DNA of 64,000 nucleotides. Source: Actinomyces israelii DSM 43320. Lineage in GTDB: Bacteria > Actinomycetota > Actinomycetes > Actinomycetales > Actinomycetaceae. Made by a program: the position numbers and the translations under genes. The stretch spans positions 124,001 through 188,000 of the forward strand of contig NZ_JONS01000001.1 in NCBI RefSeq assembly GCF_000711965.1, read 5' to 3'. Shown piece after piece: positions 31,470 to 39,338 of the stretch (within the stretch, counting starts at the first letter, position 1; each line of letters begins with the position of its first letter). The notes under the pieces are model-generated. The model was given only the letters and a program-made list of their open reading frames with translations, was not told the DNA's origin and made no database searches.

Positions 31470-32339
31470 TCAGAGGGCGAGGGCGACTGTTCCCGCCACG
31501 AGGACGGCCAGGCCGAGCAGCGCCCGGACGCCCACGTGCTCGCGCAGGACGAGGACCGAGAAGGCCACGGAGACCAGGACGCTGAGCTTGTCGATGGGGA
31601 CGACGACGCTGGCGGGCCCGTCCTGGAGGGCGCGGAAGTAGCACAGCCAGGAGGCGCAGGTGGCCAGGCCCGACAGCAGGATCCAGGTCATCTCGCCGCG
31701 CGGCACGCGGGTGGCGCTCCCGAGCCGTCCGGCGACGCCGACCATGGCCCAGGCCATGACCAGGACGACTCCTGTGCGGATGGCGGTGCCGAGGTCGGAG
31801 GGCACCGCGGCGATACCGATCTTGCCGAGGATCGCGGTGAGGGCCGCGAACAGGGCGGCACCGAGCGCGTACAGCAGCCACCCGCCGCCTCCGGCCAGCG
31901 CCCGCGGCAGGGCGCGCAGGTCCTCGGCGCGCAGCATGAGGAGCGTGCCGATGGTGACCAGGACCAGCCCGACGGCGCCGAGGGCGCTCAGGCCCTCCCC
32001 CAGGAGCAGCACGGCCATGATCACCGTGAGGACCGTGCTCATCTTGTCGACGGGGGCGACCCTGCTGACGTCCCCGAGCTGGAGCGCCTTGAAGTAGCAC
32101 AGCCAGGAGGCGCCGGTGGCCAGGCCCGACAGAACCAGGTAGGCGAGGCTGCGGGCGTCGACCTGCCCGAGCTCGCGGATCGAGCCGCTGAGCAGGGTCA
32201 TGCCCCAGGCGCCGACGAGGACGACGGGCGTGCGCAGGGCGGTGGCGAGGGTGGAGTCGGTGGTGCGCACGCCCTGCTTGGCCAGGACGGCGGTCAGCCC
32301 GGCGAACAGGGCGGAGGCGCAGGCGAACAGGAGCCACAC
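31470..32339 (-). CDS. EamA/DMT-family transporter
   Basis: The 289-aa membrane protein has ten predicted helices in two internally repeated EamA halves. Both halves contain the same sentence: GLATGASWLCYFKALQLGDVS near residue 72 and GLATCASWLCYFRALQDGPAS near 215. Each is followed by V.P.DK.S and a long hydrophobic helix. The family exports metabolites, and the substrate is unknown. The GTG start has TACCGT 7 nt upstream. It stands alone in its direction between two dispersed repeats. Confidence 0.88.
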   Translation of the reverse strand: MWLLFACASALFAGLTAVLAKQGVRTTDSTLATALRTPVVLVGAWGMTLLSGSIRELGQVDARSLAYLVLSGLATGASWLCYFKALQLGDVSRVAPVDKMSTVLTVIMAVLLLGEGLSALGAVGLVLVTIGTLLMLRAEDLRALPRALAGGGGWLLYALGAALFAALTAILGKIGIAAVPSDLGTAIRTGVVLVMAWAMVGVAGRLGSATRVPRGEMTWILLSGLATCASWLCYFRALQDGPASVVVPIDKLSVLVSVAFSVLVLREHVGVRALLGLAVLVAGTVALAL

Positions 32340-32346
32340 GGATGCG

Positions 32347-32352
32347 ACGGTA
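32347..32352 (-). promoter_or_regulatory. Leaderless promoter -10 (TACCGT) of the EamA gene
   Basis: TACCGT, 7 nt, GTG at 32339; no ribosome-binding site. Confidence 0.45.
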
Positions 32353-32411
32353 GTCGTGAGGGGCCACCGCGACCAGGGGTGTCAGATCGAGGCGCCTGGG
32401 AGGCCGCCCAT

Positions 32412-32483
32412 GTTCGCCGAGATCGGTCGTATTCGGTCGTATTCCGCGTCGAGATCGGTCACTTCCGGCTCGAGACCGGTTCG
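32412..32483. repeat. Dispersed GCCGAGATCGGT repeat, copy 4
   Basis: GCCGAGATCGGT, then CGTATTCGGT and CGTATTCCGC in tandem, a second core TCGAGATCGGT, CACTTCCGG and CTCGAGACCGGTTCG. It shares the distal half with copy 3 and the CGTATTCCGC spacer with copy 1. Confidence 0.8.
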
Positions 32484-32607
32484 CGGGGTCGGGCGGCCGC
32501 CGGGTGGCCTCCCAGCCGGTTCTCCATGATCTCCTGGAGACCGGCCCCGGCAGCACCCAACACACAGCCCGACCCCCTCGCTGTGGCGTCCCAGAGCACG
32601 AGACACC

Positions 32608-32696
32608 GCCTGCCCCCCATGGGCGGGGGTTCCGGAACAAAGGCAAAAAGGACGCCGAGGACGCCAAGGCCTGCCCCCCATGGGCGGGGGTTCCGG
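32608..32696. CRISPR. Two-repeat CRISPR-like element, type I-E-like dimensions
   Basis: A 28-bp sequence occurs twice without mismatch at 32608-32635 and 32669-32696, separated by 33 bp (period 61). It begins GCCTGCCCCCCATGG and ends GCGGGGGTTCCGG. Each repeat has a CCCCC/GGGGG hairpin around a short loop and an ending like type I-E repeats. No third repeat was found at the expected spacing on either side, and no cas gene is in the window. It may be a remnant array, a stray pair, or another short duplication. Confidence 0.45.
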
Positions 32697-32745
32697 GATC
32701 GAACCCGGGGCTCGAGCTCAGGAGGCCTCGGCGGCCCTGGGAGCC

Positions 32746-33264
32746 TCACGCTGCGCTTGTGATCGCCGCATCGACCCTGCCCGTCAGCCTGTACATGAGG
32801 TTCAGGTTCGCAAGCAGCCCCGCGCCGATCACGATCGTGAGGACCGCCAGCAGCGGCCAGTTGACGGTGAACATTATGAGCATGGCGCCCAGCACCACGA
32901 TGACCAGCGGAGACGTCAACACGGCGGTCCGGCTGCCCGGCGCCCACCCGGGGAAGACGAGCGCCTCGCGGATATGGGCGAGCAGATGCAGCGCGTAGGC
33001 GATGAACGTGGCCGCCACCACCTCGATCGAGCCCAGAAGAGTCCCGACCAGCAGGATGAGGCTCGAGACGATGAGCTCCTCGCAGATCATCGCCGATATG
33101 AGCTCGGTGGACGGATAGCGGTGCGCTCCCGCGACGAACATCTCCGACCTGTAGCGGTCGTCGCCCGAGTGCTTGTCGATATATCGGCGGATGAAGACGA
33201 TCTCGTCGAACTCGTGCACCATGAACAGCACGATCGTGACAAACGCGAATCCGCCAACACCCAT
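32746..33264 (-). CDS. HXXEE-domain-like membrane protein
   Basis: The 172-aa protein has about five hydrophobic segments. FMVHEFDEIVFIRRY at residues 14-28 resembles the H-x-x-E/D-E motif of the HXXEE family, and MICEELIVSSLILL and AYALHLLAHIREAL supply further conserved-looking His and Glu in membrane helices. Such clustered acidic and His residues suggest a membrane metalloenzyme, but no activity is established. The ATG at 33264 has AGGGGGG upstream. GC content is somewhat lower than its neighbours, which may mark recent transfer. Confidence 0.6.
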   Translation of the reverse strand: MGVGGFAFVTIVLFMVHEFDEIVFIRRYIDKHSGDDRYRSEMFVAGAHRYPSTELISAMICEELIVSSLILLVGTLLGSIEVVAATFIAYALHLLAHIREALVFPGWAPGSRTAVLTSPLVIVVLGAMLIMFTVNWPLLAVLTIVIGAGLLANLNLMYRLTGRVDAAITSAA

Positions 33265-33352
33265 CGCGCCCCCCCTGCCCCGGCGCCGCCGCAGGATGCC
33301 GACTCGCGGCGGAGCCGATGGCCACGGTACCACGCCGGGCAGGGGCCCGGCC

Positions 33353-34099
33353 TCAGCGGGCTCTGCGCGGCACGGTAAGGGCCGCTACGGCGAGGACCGC
33401 GAGCCCGGCGGCCGCCAGAAGGGCCAGGTCCGCGGAGAAGTCCGCCGTCGGCGTCTCGTTGGCGGCCAGCTCGCCTACGGCGTCGACGGCCCAGCTCATG
33501 GGCAGGACGTTGCTGCACAGCTCCAGGACGCGGGGCAGCTGGTCGCGGGCGACGAGCAGCCCGCACAGGAAGATCTGCGGGCCGACGACCACAGGCATGA
33601 ACTGGACGGCCTGGAACTCGGTGCGGGCGAAGGCCGAGACGAACAGGCCCATGGCCACCCCCAGGAAGCCGTCAATAAGGGCGGTCAGAATGACCCAGGC
33701 CCAGGAGGCGGCGATCTCGACGTCGAGGAACCAGGCGGCCACCGCGCACAGGATGAGGGACTGCCCCACGACGGTGGCGGTGAAGGCGGTGGCGTAGCCG
33801 AGGAGGAGGTCCGCGCGGTGCAGGGGCGTGGTCCACAGGCGCTCCAGGGTGCCGGAGCCGCGCTCGCGCAGCATGGTGACGCTGGTGACGAGGAACATGA
33901 CGATCATGGGGAGGACCGCCATCATGGACACGGCAATGCGGTTGAACAGCGCGCCGGCGCCGGGGTAGTCGTAGTAGACGAAGTACAGCAGGGTGAGCAG
34001 GGCGGTGGGCACGGCCATGATCAGGGCGAGGGTGCGCCGGTCGGCAACCAGCTGTGCCAGCACGCGGCGGACGGTGGCGGCGTAGGTGCGGGCGTTCAT
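33353..34099 (-). CDS. ABC-2 type permease (drug/antibiotic exporter type)
   Basis: The 248-aa permease has six membrane segments (about 22-42, 60-80, 103-128, 137-162, 172-190, 222-242). LRERGSGTLERLWTTPLHRADLLLGY near 80-105 (conserved ABC-2 cytoplasmic segment RERGTLE) marks the ABC2_membrane family. Its start overlaps the ATPase stop (ATGA), so they form one exporter. The TetR gene precedes them in the same direction. Confidence 0.9.
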   Translation of the reverse strand: MNARTYAATVRRVLAQLVADRRTLALIMAVPTALLTLLYFVYYDYPGAGALFNRIAVSMMAVLPMIVMFLVTSVTMLRERGSGTLERLWTTPLHRADLLLGYATAFTATVVGQSLILCAVAAWFLDVEIAASWAWVILTALIDGFLGVAMGLFVSAFARTEFQAVQFMPVVVGPQIFLCGLLVARDQLPRVLELCSNVLPMSWAVDAVGELAANETPTADFSADLALLAAAGLAVLAVAALTVPRRAR

Positions 34100-34890
34100 C
34101 GGGCGCCCTCCTTCTCGGACTCGCGGATGACGGTGAGGAAGGCCTCGTCGAGGGTCTCGACCCCGGTGCGCTCCAGGAGCGCGGAGGCGGTGGTCGTGTC
34201 GAGCAGGTTCCCGTCCCTCATGAGCAGGACGCAGTCGCAGCGGAAGGCCTCGTCCATGACGTGGCTGGAGACCAGGAGCGTGGCGCCCTGGGAGGCCAGG
34301 GCGTGGAAGGTGGCCCACAGGTCCTCGCGGGTCAGGGGGTCCAGGCCGACGGTGGGCTCGTCGAGGACGAGGAGCTCGGGCCCGGCCACCAGGGCGCAGG
34401 CCAGCGACACCCGGTTGGCCTCGCCGCCCGAGTAGGTGCCGACCGGCCGGTCGGCGAGGGACGCGAGTCCCACCGTCTCCAGGACCTCGTCGATGGCTCG
34501 GGCGCGGGAGCCGGCCAGCGAGGCGAAGTAGCGCAGGTTCTGCCGGGCGGTGAGGTCCTTGTAGACGGCGGCCTCCTGGGTGACGTAGCCGATGCGGTCC
34601 CGCACCGCCGGGGCACCGGGCTCGGCGCCGAGAACGGCGACCTCGCCGTCGTAGCGCTGGACGCCGACGAGCACGCGCATGAGGGTGGTCTTGCCGCAGC
34701 CGGAGGGGCCGAGCAGGCCGGTGATGGTGCCGGTGGGCAGGGCGAAGGCCAGCCCGTGCAGGATCTCGCTGCCGCTGCGCCTCACACGCAGGTCGCAGAC
34801 ACGGACCGCCGGGTCTGCCGGGGAGGCGGGGCCGCGATCGGCCGGCGACAACATGATGGAGAGCGGGGAGCCGCTCACGTTTTTCATCAT
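34096..34890 (-). CDS. ABC transporter ATP-binding protein (exporter)
   Basis: The 264-aa ATPase has Walker A LLGPSGCGKTTLMRVLVG near 58-75, Q-loop YVTQEAAVY near 105, signature YSGGEANRVSLACALV near 152 and Walker B LLVLDEPTVGLDPLTR near 173. The start is the first of two ATGs (34890, 34887): TATATT lies 6 nt upstream and the region contains a 16-bp palindrome, so transcription and translation probably begin together under operator control. It pairs with the permease downstream; substrate unknown. Confidence 0.9.
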   Translation of the reverse strand: MMKNVSGSPLSIMLSPADRGPASPADPAVRVCDLRVRRSGSEILHGLAFALPTGTITGLLGPSGCGKTTLMRVLVGVQRYDGEVAVLGAEPGAPAVRDRIGYVTQEAAVYKDLTARQNLRYFASLAGSRARAIDEVLETVGLASLADRPVGTYSGGEANRVSLACALVAGPELLVLDEPTVGLDPLTREDLWATFHALASQGATLLVSSHVMDEAFRCDCVLLMRDGNLLDTTTASALLERTGVETLDEAFLTVIRESEKEGAR

Positions 34891-34902
34891 GTGATGAATA
34901 TA
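34883..34902 (-). promoter_or_regulatory. Leaderless promoter with a 16-bp palindromic operator
   Basis: TTCATCA-TG-TGATGAA (34883-34898) is a perfect palindrome with 7-bp arms. It covers the start codon and overlaps the -10 hexamer TATATT (34897-34902), which is 6 nt from the ATG at 34890. The TetR protein encoded 55 nt upstream is the obvious candidate ligand. Confidence 0.6.
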
Positions 34903-34945
34903 GGGCGCGGGCGGCGCCACGTTCAAGGCCGTCGCGGAAGATCAC

Positions 34946-35548
34946 TCAGCCGGCCAGGTCGCCGGTCATGTAGCGCTGGACGGTCGGGCCGACGGCGGCG
35001 GCCAGCACCTCCGCGTCCGCGGTGCGCACGGCTTCCAGCCGCGCCACCCATCGTGCGACTCCGAGGCCGACCAGCTGGCTCACGACCAGCTGAGCGCGCA
35101 GGTCCGCCTGGTCGGGCGCCGCACGCGCCACCACCGGGGTCACCAGGCCGGCCAGGAGCATGGCGCGGATCCGGGACATGATCGCCTCGTCCCCCAGCGC
35201 GGCACGGACGACCGCGGCGAAGCGCTCCCCTCCCAGGTCGTCCCACTGGATGACGAACAGCCGGACCAGGGCCTCGCCCTGCTTGGAGTCGGGAAGGTTG
35301 CGCACGCCGTCGATCAGCGCGGCCGCGTCCAGCTCCTGACCCTCCGGACTCGCCAGGATCGCGGCGGTGAAGAGCTGGGCGCGCCCGGGGAAGTAGTGGT
35401 GCACCAGGGCGGGGTCGACGCCGGCGTCGCGGGCGATCCCGCGCAGGGACGTGGAGTACCCGTCGCGGGCGAAGGCGGTGCGGGCAGCCGCAAGGATCGC
35501 CTCGCGCGCGTCCGGGCTGCCGGCGGGCCGGCGTCCGCGCGGAGTCAT
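34946..35548 (-). CDS. TetR-family transcriptional regulator
   Basis: The 200-aa repressor has the TetR helix-turn-helix at about 15-60 (AREAILAAARTAFARDGYST, then LRGIARDAGVDPALVHHYFP). The C-terminal ligand domain contains ALGDEAIMSRIRAMLLAGLV, typical of the TetR_C_17 (SACE_7040-like) group. A strong AGGAGGT lies 5 nt before the ATG. It precedes the ABC exporter genes by 55 nt and probably represses them through the palindrome at 34883. Confidence 0.9.
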   Translation of the reverse strand: MTPRGRRPAGSPDAREAILAAARTAFARDGYSTSLRGIARDAGVDPALVHHYFPGRAQLFTAAILASPEGQELDAAALIDGVRNLPDSKQGEALVRLFVIQWDDLGGERFAAVVRAALGDEAIMSRIRAMLLAGLVTPVVARAAPDQADLRAQLVVSQLVGLGVARWVARLEAVRTADAEVLAAAVGPTVQRYMTGDLAG

Positions 35549-35609
35549 GCCGCACCTCCTGGTCCGAGGAGACCAGCAGAAGAGCCGGCTGCTGGGATCG
35601 CCCGCATCA

Positions 35610-36173
35610 TCAGGCCGTTGAGGGCATGCCGGGCGCCTCGGACAGCTCCGGGCGGCGCCGGCGACGCTGCTCCAGCAGCATGAGGGCGAGCTGCGGGCCC
35701 GTCACCTTGAGCATGTCCGCACTGATCGGGCCGACGGGCGTGCCCATGCCGTGGTTGAGCCGATTCATCCGACGAGCCGTCGGCTTCATATGGTCCCAGG
35801 CCCACTGCTCATCGGCCCAGAGAACCGCAACAAGGTCATTGAGCGCCACTCTGACCGGCTGGAAGCCCAAAGTCTGCTCCCACGGGATGAGGCCGACCGA
35901 CAGACCCGAGGTGTTGTCCCAGATGCCGCGGTCGTCGACGACCAGGGCCGGACGAGTCAGCATGCGCGCGCCCAGGAACCCGAAGAAGCCGAAGACGAGG
36001 ATCGCCACGACTCCTATGACCGTGAGCTCAAGGGACCTGAGGCCGGTGGACTGGGACGTCAGGCCCATGATGAGCAGAACGATGCCGGCGATCACGAAGC
36101 AGGCGGACCCGACGACCTGGAAGACTGCGCGCCCCTTCTTGCGGGGAAGACGAAGAGCAGGAAGACTCGACAT
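35610..36173 (-). CDS. STM3941-like small membrane protein
   Basis: The 187-aa protein has two membrane segments (about 20-40, VGSACFVIAGIVLLIMGL; and 47-70, ELTVIGVVAILVFGFFGFLG). A cytoplasmic domain follows with VDDRGIWDNTSGLSVGLIPWEQ and an ending rich in Arg (LEQRRRRRPEL). This two-helix plus PH-like domain layout fits the STM3941 family, whose function is unknown. The ATG at 36173 has a GGGGGAG patch upstream. It is divergent from the CPBP gene. Confidence 0.55.
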   Translation of the reverse strand: MSSLPALRLPRKKGRAVFQVVGSACFVIAGIVLLIMGLTSQSTGLRSLELTVIGVVAILVFGFFGFLGARMLTRPALVVDDRGIWDNTSGLSVGLIPWEQTLGFQPVRVALNDLVAVLWADEQWAWDHMKPTARRMNRLNHGMGTPVGPISADMLKVTGPQLALMLLEQRRRRRPELSEAPGMPSTA

Positions 36174-36319
36174 GCCCGCATTCTCCCCCACCCTGGGACC
36201 ACCCCACCACAGGATGGTGGGATCGAACACATTCTGAAGGGCCCCGGAGCCCAGGGGACGGGGCGCCTCTGGCAGCGCCAGCGCAGAGCGGCAGCGGGAC
36301 CACGGGACCCTGTCGGGGC

Positions 36320-36325
36320 TATGGT
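36320..36325 (+). promoter_or_regulatory. Promoter -10 (TATGGT) of the CPBP gene
   Basis: TATGGT lies 40 nt before the ATG at 36366. Here there is room for a leader and a Shine-Dalgarno sequence (GGAGGT, 36351-36356, 9 nt before the ATG), so this gene is not leaderless. Confidence 0.4.
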
Positions 36326-36365
36326 GGACGACGATGGCCCGGCCCCGACTGGAGGTACTCCGCCC

Positions 36366-37301
36366 ATGGATGCGACCGCCCCTGGCACCGTGCAATGGCG
36401 AGCGGTCGGCCTGTTCGTCATGGTGGCGATGGGGGCCGCCTTCGTGCTGGACGCGGCCTGCGCAGCAACAGGCGGCCTGGGGACGCCCCTGGCGCAGGCC
36501 CTCATGTCCGTCCGCATGTTCTCCCCCGCGCTGGCCTCATGGGTCGTCTGCCGCTTCGTCACCGGCCGGCCCTGGCCGCGAGCCGTGGCTCTGCGGCGCG
36601 ACTCGTCGAGCAGGGGCGGCTGGGGCCGCGTGCTGACTTCGGCGCTCATAGGGGTGGCCGTGGTCCTGGTCGCGACTGCGGCCTGCCTGACGGTGGCGAT
36701 CATGGCGGGGTGGCTGGAGGTCGACTGGTCAATGGGCGGCCTCATGGCGCAGACGTCGGCGAAGGCCCCGGAAAGGCCGTTGCCGCCGGCAGGAGTCCTC
36801 CTGCCGGCCCTGGCTGTCCAGACCGTCGTCGGCGGGTGCACGATCAATGCCGCCCTGGCCCTCGGCGAGGAGACGGGATGGCGCGGGTGGCTCCTCGGCG
36901 CACTGGCCCCGCTGGGGCCGTGGCGGGCCGTGGCACTCACGGGTGCGGTGTGGGGCCTGTGGCACGCGCCGCTGATCGTCATGGGCTATGAGTACGCGTC
37001 CCAGATCCCGGCGGTCGCAGGCATCGGACTGTTCACTCTCTTCTGCATGGGACTCGGCACGCTGCTGGCCTGGCTGCGGACGAGATCGGGGAGCATCCTG
37101 CCCGCGGCGATCACGCACGGAACACTCAACGCTTGCGCGCTCTTCCCCATGAATCTGCTTGCCCCGGGGCACACCTGGCGCACGGTCACATCGAGCATTG
37201 TGGGGCTGCCCGGGGTTCTTCTCTTCGCCATCGTGGCAATAGCGCTGCTGAGCACCGGGCGCGTCAATGTGGCGCCGAGGGGGAAGGCCACCGAGAGCTG
37301 A
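36366..37301 (+). CDS. CPBP-family intramembrane metalloprotease (CAAX protease-like)
   Basis: The 311-aa membrane protein has about eight helices. The Abi/CPBP active-site motifs are present: EETGWRGWLLG near 177 (EExxxR), a His in WGLWHAPLIV near 206, and ITHGTLNACALFP near 255. Bacterial members are linked to peptide maturation or self-immunity, but the substrate here is unknown. It has its own promoter and ribosome-binding site and is followed by a long gene-free stretch. Confidence 0.87.
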   Translation: MDATAPGTVQWRAVGLFVMVAMGAAFVLDAACAATGGLGTPLAQALMSVRMFSPALASWVVCRFVTGRPWPRAVALRRDSSSRGGWGRVLTSALIGVAVVLVATAACLTVAIMAGWLEVDWSMGGLMAQTSAKAPERPLPPAGVLLPALAVQTVVGGCTINAALALGEETGWRGWLLGALAPLGPWRAVALTGAVWGLWHAPLIVMGYEYASQIPAVAGIGLFTLFCMGLGTLLAWLRTRSGSILPAAITHGTLNACALFPMNLLAPGHTWRTVTSSIVGLPGVLLFAIVAIALLSTGRVNVAPRGKATES

Positions 37302-38037
37302 CGCGTCCGCGCACCGGCGCGCAGAGCGTCCCGCCCGAGCTCGCCATCGAGCGCGGCCTGCGGGCCCGGGCGCGCCCGGGGACTACTTGTCACCGGCCCG
37401 CCGTGGACTAGTGGACTAAGAGTCTCAGAAGTCTCAGCCCCTGCCGCCTCGAAGTCGTCGACACCGCGGGTGGCCAGAGCACAGCGCCGTGAGCGGGCGG
37501 CAGCAGCGACGGGAGAGCCCGTAAGACGACGGGCGGCAACGCCGGCCGTAGCCCTCTCCTCCGATATCAGTTACAGCAAACGATATCGTCGGCTCGGCTT
37601 CGACGCGGGGAACGCGGGAAGATTGAGAGTGACGTGGCCCGCGGTGCCGGGTTGTCTCTCCCGGCCCGCGGGCCCTTGTCGTCGAGGGGCTCCGCTCCCG
37701 TGTTCCCAGTCGGGGGAGCCCCCTCCTTCGCCAGAGCGATCGACCCCGGGCTCCCTTAGACCCCGGGCCATCTCGGAGGAGGGCCGGTCACCGGGTTCCC
37801 CAACCCTCGTGACCCTCTCCGTCCGGCGGCACACACTATGCAACCTGCTGGACCTGGACATCCGCCCCCGCTCAGCCTGTGAAGATGATGAGAGCGCCGA
37901 GAGCCGGCCCCGGGCCGGGGACAGCGCCCCGTCGGCGCATTCGCGGAAAGCCGGGCGCGGCCGGTACCGTGAGCGCGCCAACGTCCTCCCCCGCGCCCGG
38001 GAGGGCCTGCATCTCACCACCGATCCGAAAGGCCGCC
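37302..38037. other. 736-nt region with no recognised gene
   Basis: Open frames exist on both strands, but all are Arg/Ser/Pro-rich shadows without motif or start signal. Visible signals are GTGGACTA twice in tandem (37403-37418), AGTCTCAG twice (about 37421-37437), and an inverted repeat CGATATC-13 nt-GATATCG at 37562-37588 in a locally AT-richer patch. Near the right end TACCGT (37965-37970) could be the promoter of the Imm51 gene. The stretch may be the remains of a lost gene. Confidence 0.5.
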
Positions 38038-38376
38038 ATGACGACCACGCCCGACTTCATCCGCCTGCTCGACTTCGAGGACGGGATCACCTCCTGCTTC
38101 TTCTACGCCGCCGAGCCCGTCACGGCCGGCGTCGTCGAGTCCCTCGGTCATGAGCCCAACGGGTACTTCTGGGAGGGGGTCGTGCGCAGGCTCGTCGAGA
38201 AGGGCGAGCTCGACGAGCCGGACGCCGATCCCGAGGGCGGCATGTTCTGCGCCCGCGGGCCGCGCCCCGCCATGGAGCGGCTCGCCCAGGCCCTCACCCC
38301 CTACCTCACCGACTCGCGGGCCATCACCGCCCTGGTGACGGAGGCCGACGCCGAAGGGTTCGACTTCGACGACTGA
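38038..38376 (+). CDS. Imm51-family immunity protein
   Basis: The 112-aa acidic protein shows the Imm51 pattern: LLDFEDGITSCFFYA at the N-terminus, HEPNGYFWEGVVRRLVEKG near 38-56 (the GNGYDW-like motif), and DPEGGMFCARGPRPAMERLA near 64-83 (the FDPEAGMFCAYG-like motif). Imm51 proteins protect cells from polymorphic toxins. No toxin gene is next to it. An A/G-rich GAAAGG lies 7 nt before the ATG. It is the first of three immunity-type genes in 2 kb. Confidence 0.78.
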   Translation: MTTTPDFIRLLDFEDGITSCFFYAAEPVTAGVVESLGHEPNGYFWEGVVRRLVEKGELDEPDADPEGGMFCARGPRPAMERLAQALTPYLTDSRAITALVTEADAEGFDFDD

Positions 38377-38498
38377 GACCGGCGGGGACGGGCGCCGTCC
38401 GCTCCCGCTGGAACCTGGGAAGAGTCAGGGCCCGTGGTCCATGAGCATCTCTGAGCATCTCCAGCGTCTCTGTGCGGGGCTCGGCCCCGGCGCCAGGC

Positions 38499-39244
38499 TC
38501 AGCGCTCGTCCTCGTCGTCCTCGTCGTCCTCGTCATCGTCCCCGGCGAACACACCGACCACGCCGAGGTCGATGTGCAGTCCCACGGGAGCGCCCTCGGC
38601 GTCGCGGGTGAGCAGGACCGGGTAGGCGCCGTCGCCCCAGCCCGAGTGCGACAGGACGACGTTCTCTCCGTCCCCAGCCAGCGGCATGACGATATTGGCT
38701 GCCCCCGCCCGGTAGTGCTCGGAGGAGTCCATGAGGCTGAACCAGGACCCGGGCTCCCCGGAGTCGAAGATGTCGTCGTACCAGTCGGCGCCGTCCTCCT
38801 TCGCGGGCATGGCGGCGGGGACGGCCTCGTGATCGACGAAGGCGACTGTGCCCGAGTCGACGCCCACGCCCCAGTCCGGCCCAGAGGCCACCTGCGCCTC
38901 CTCCACGGCGACCGGCTCGCCATCACCCAGCACGAGGGACAGGTACGCCTCGCGCTCATGGGAGCCGTCCTGCTCCTTGGAGACGTCAGCGATCGTGACC
39001 CCGACAGGGTAGTCGCCGGGCTCGACGTCGAAGACCGGGCCGTCCCCCAAGCAGCAGAAGGGGTCGCAGGCCTCAATGCGCCCCGAGGGCGCGTGCAGCA
39101 CCCCGAGGTCGACAACTGTCAGGCCCACCGTGTCCGGGGAAAGGAGTCGGCGTCCTCCGCAGCGAAGGGACTGGGGACCGGCCCGGAGACAAGGGCGAAG
39201 AAGTCGCCCTCATTGGCGCCGTTGTTGGTGTCGATATCACTCAT
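38499..39244 (-). pseudogene. DUF4241 family protein, frameshifted near the N-terminus
   Basis: The main frame (38499-39128) encodes the DUF4241 body: LGVLHAPSGRIEACDPFCCL, then YPVGVTIADV and VDSGTVAFVDHEAVPA. It ends in an acidic DDDEDDEDDEDE tail. Its real start appears to be the ATG at 39244, preceded by TAGGAT 7 nt away; that frame reads MSDIDTNNGANEGDFF to SFPRTRWA and stops. Restoring one C in the CCCC run (GGGG on the + strand at 39136-39139) joins the two as SFPPDTVGLTVVDLGV. DUF4241 genes often lie with polymorphic-toxin immunity genes. A sequencing error in the run is possible. Confidence 0.72.
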
Positions 39245-39251
39245 GCGCGTC

Positions 39252-39257
39252 ATCCTA
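39252..39257 (-). promoter_or_regulatory. Leaderless promoter -10 (TAGGAT) of the DUF4241 gene
   Basis: TAGGAT, 7 nt, ATG at 39244. It supports the start upstream of the frameshift. Confidence 0.5.
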
Positions 39258-39299
39258 GACAGGGCGCGCAGACGCATGCGGCGAAACGGTCTCGGCGCC

Positions 39300-39305
39300 T
39301 ATGCT
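39300..39305 (+). promoter_or_regulatory. Promoter -10 (TATGCT) of the SUKH gene
   Basis: TATGCT lies 33 nt before the ATG at 39339; GAAAGG precedes the ATG by 7 nt, so a short leader with a ribosome-binding site is likely. Confidence 0.4.
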
Positions 39306-39338
39306 GACGGCACGCGCCGCCGTCCCGAAAGGTCCTGC

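Noticed and set aside
32690-32715. tRNA T-arm-like sequence (GGGTTCGATCCCGG on the minus strand)
   Set aside because: No matching acceptor, D or anticodon arms at tRNA spacing, and no CCA end. The similarity comes from the end of the CRISPR-like repeat plus flanking sequence. An integration-site fragment is possible but unsupported.
31332-32762. Plus-strand frames through the EamA gene and the dispersed repeats
   Set aside because: Antisense to the EamA gene; the ends are repeat-derived and carry no domain.
37571-38020. Open frame of 149 codons on the minus strand in the gene-free stretch
   Set aside because: Arg/Ser/Pro-rich translation without motif, start signal or promoter; treated as chance.
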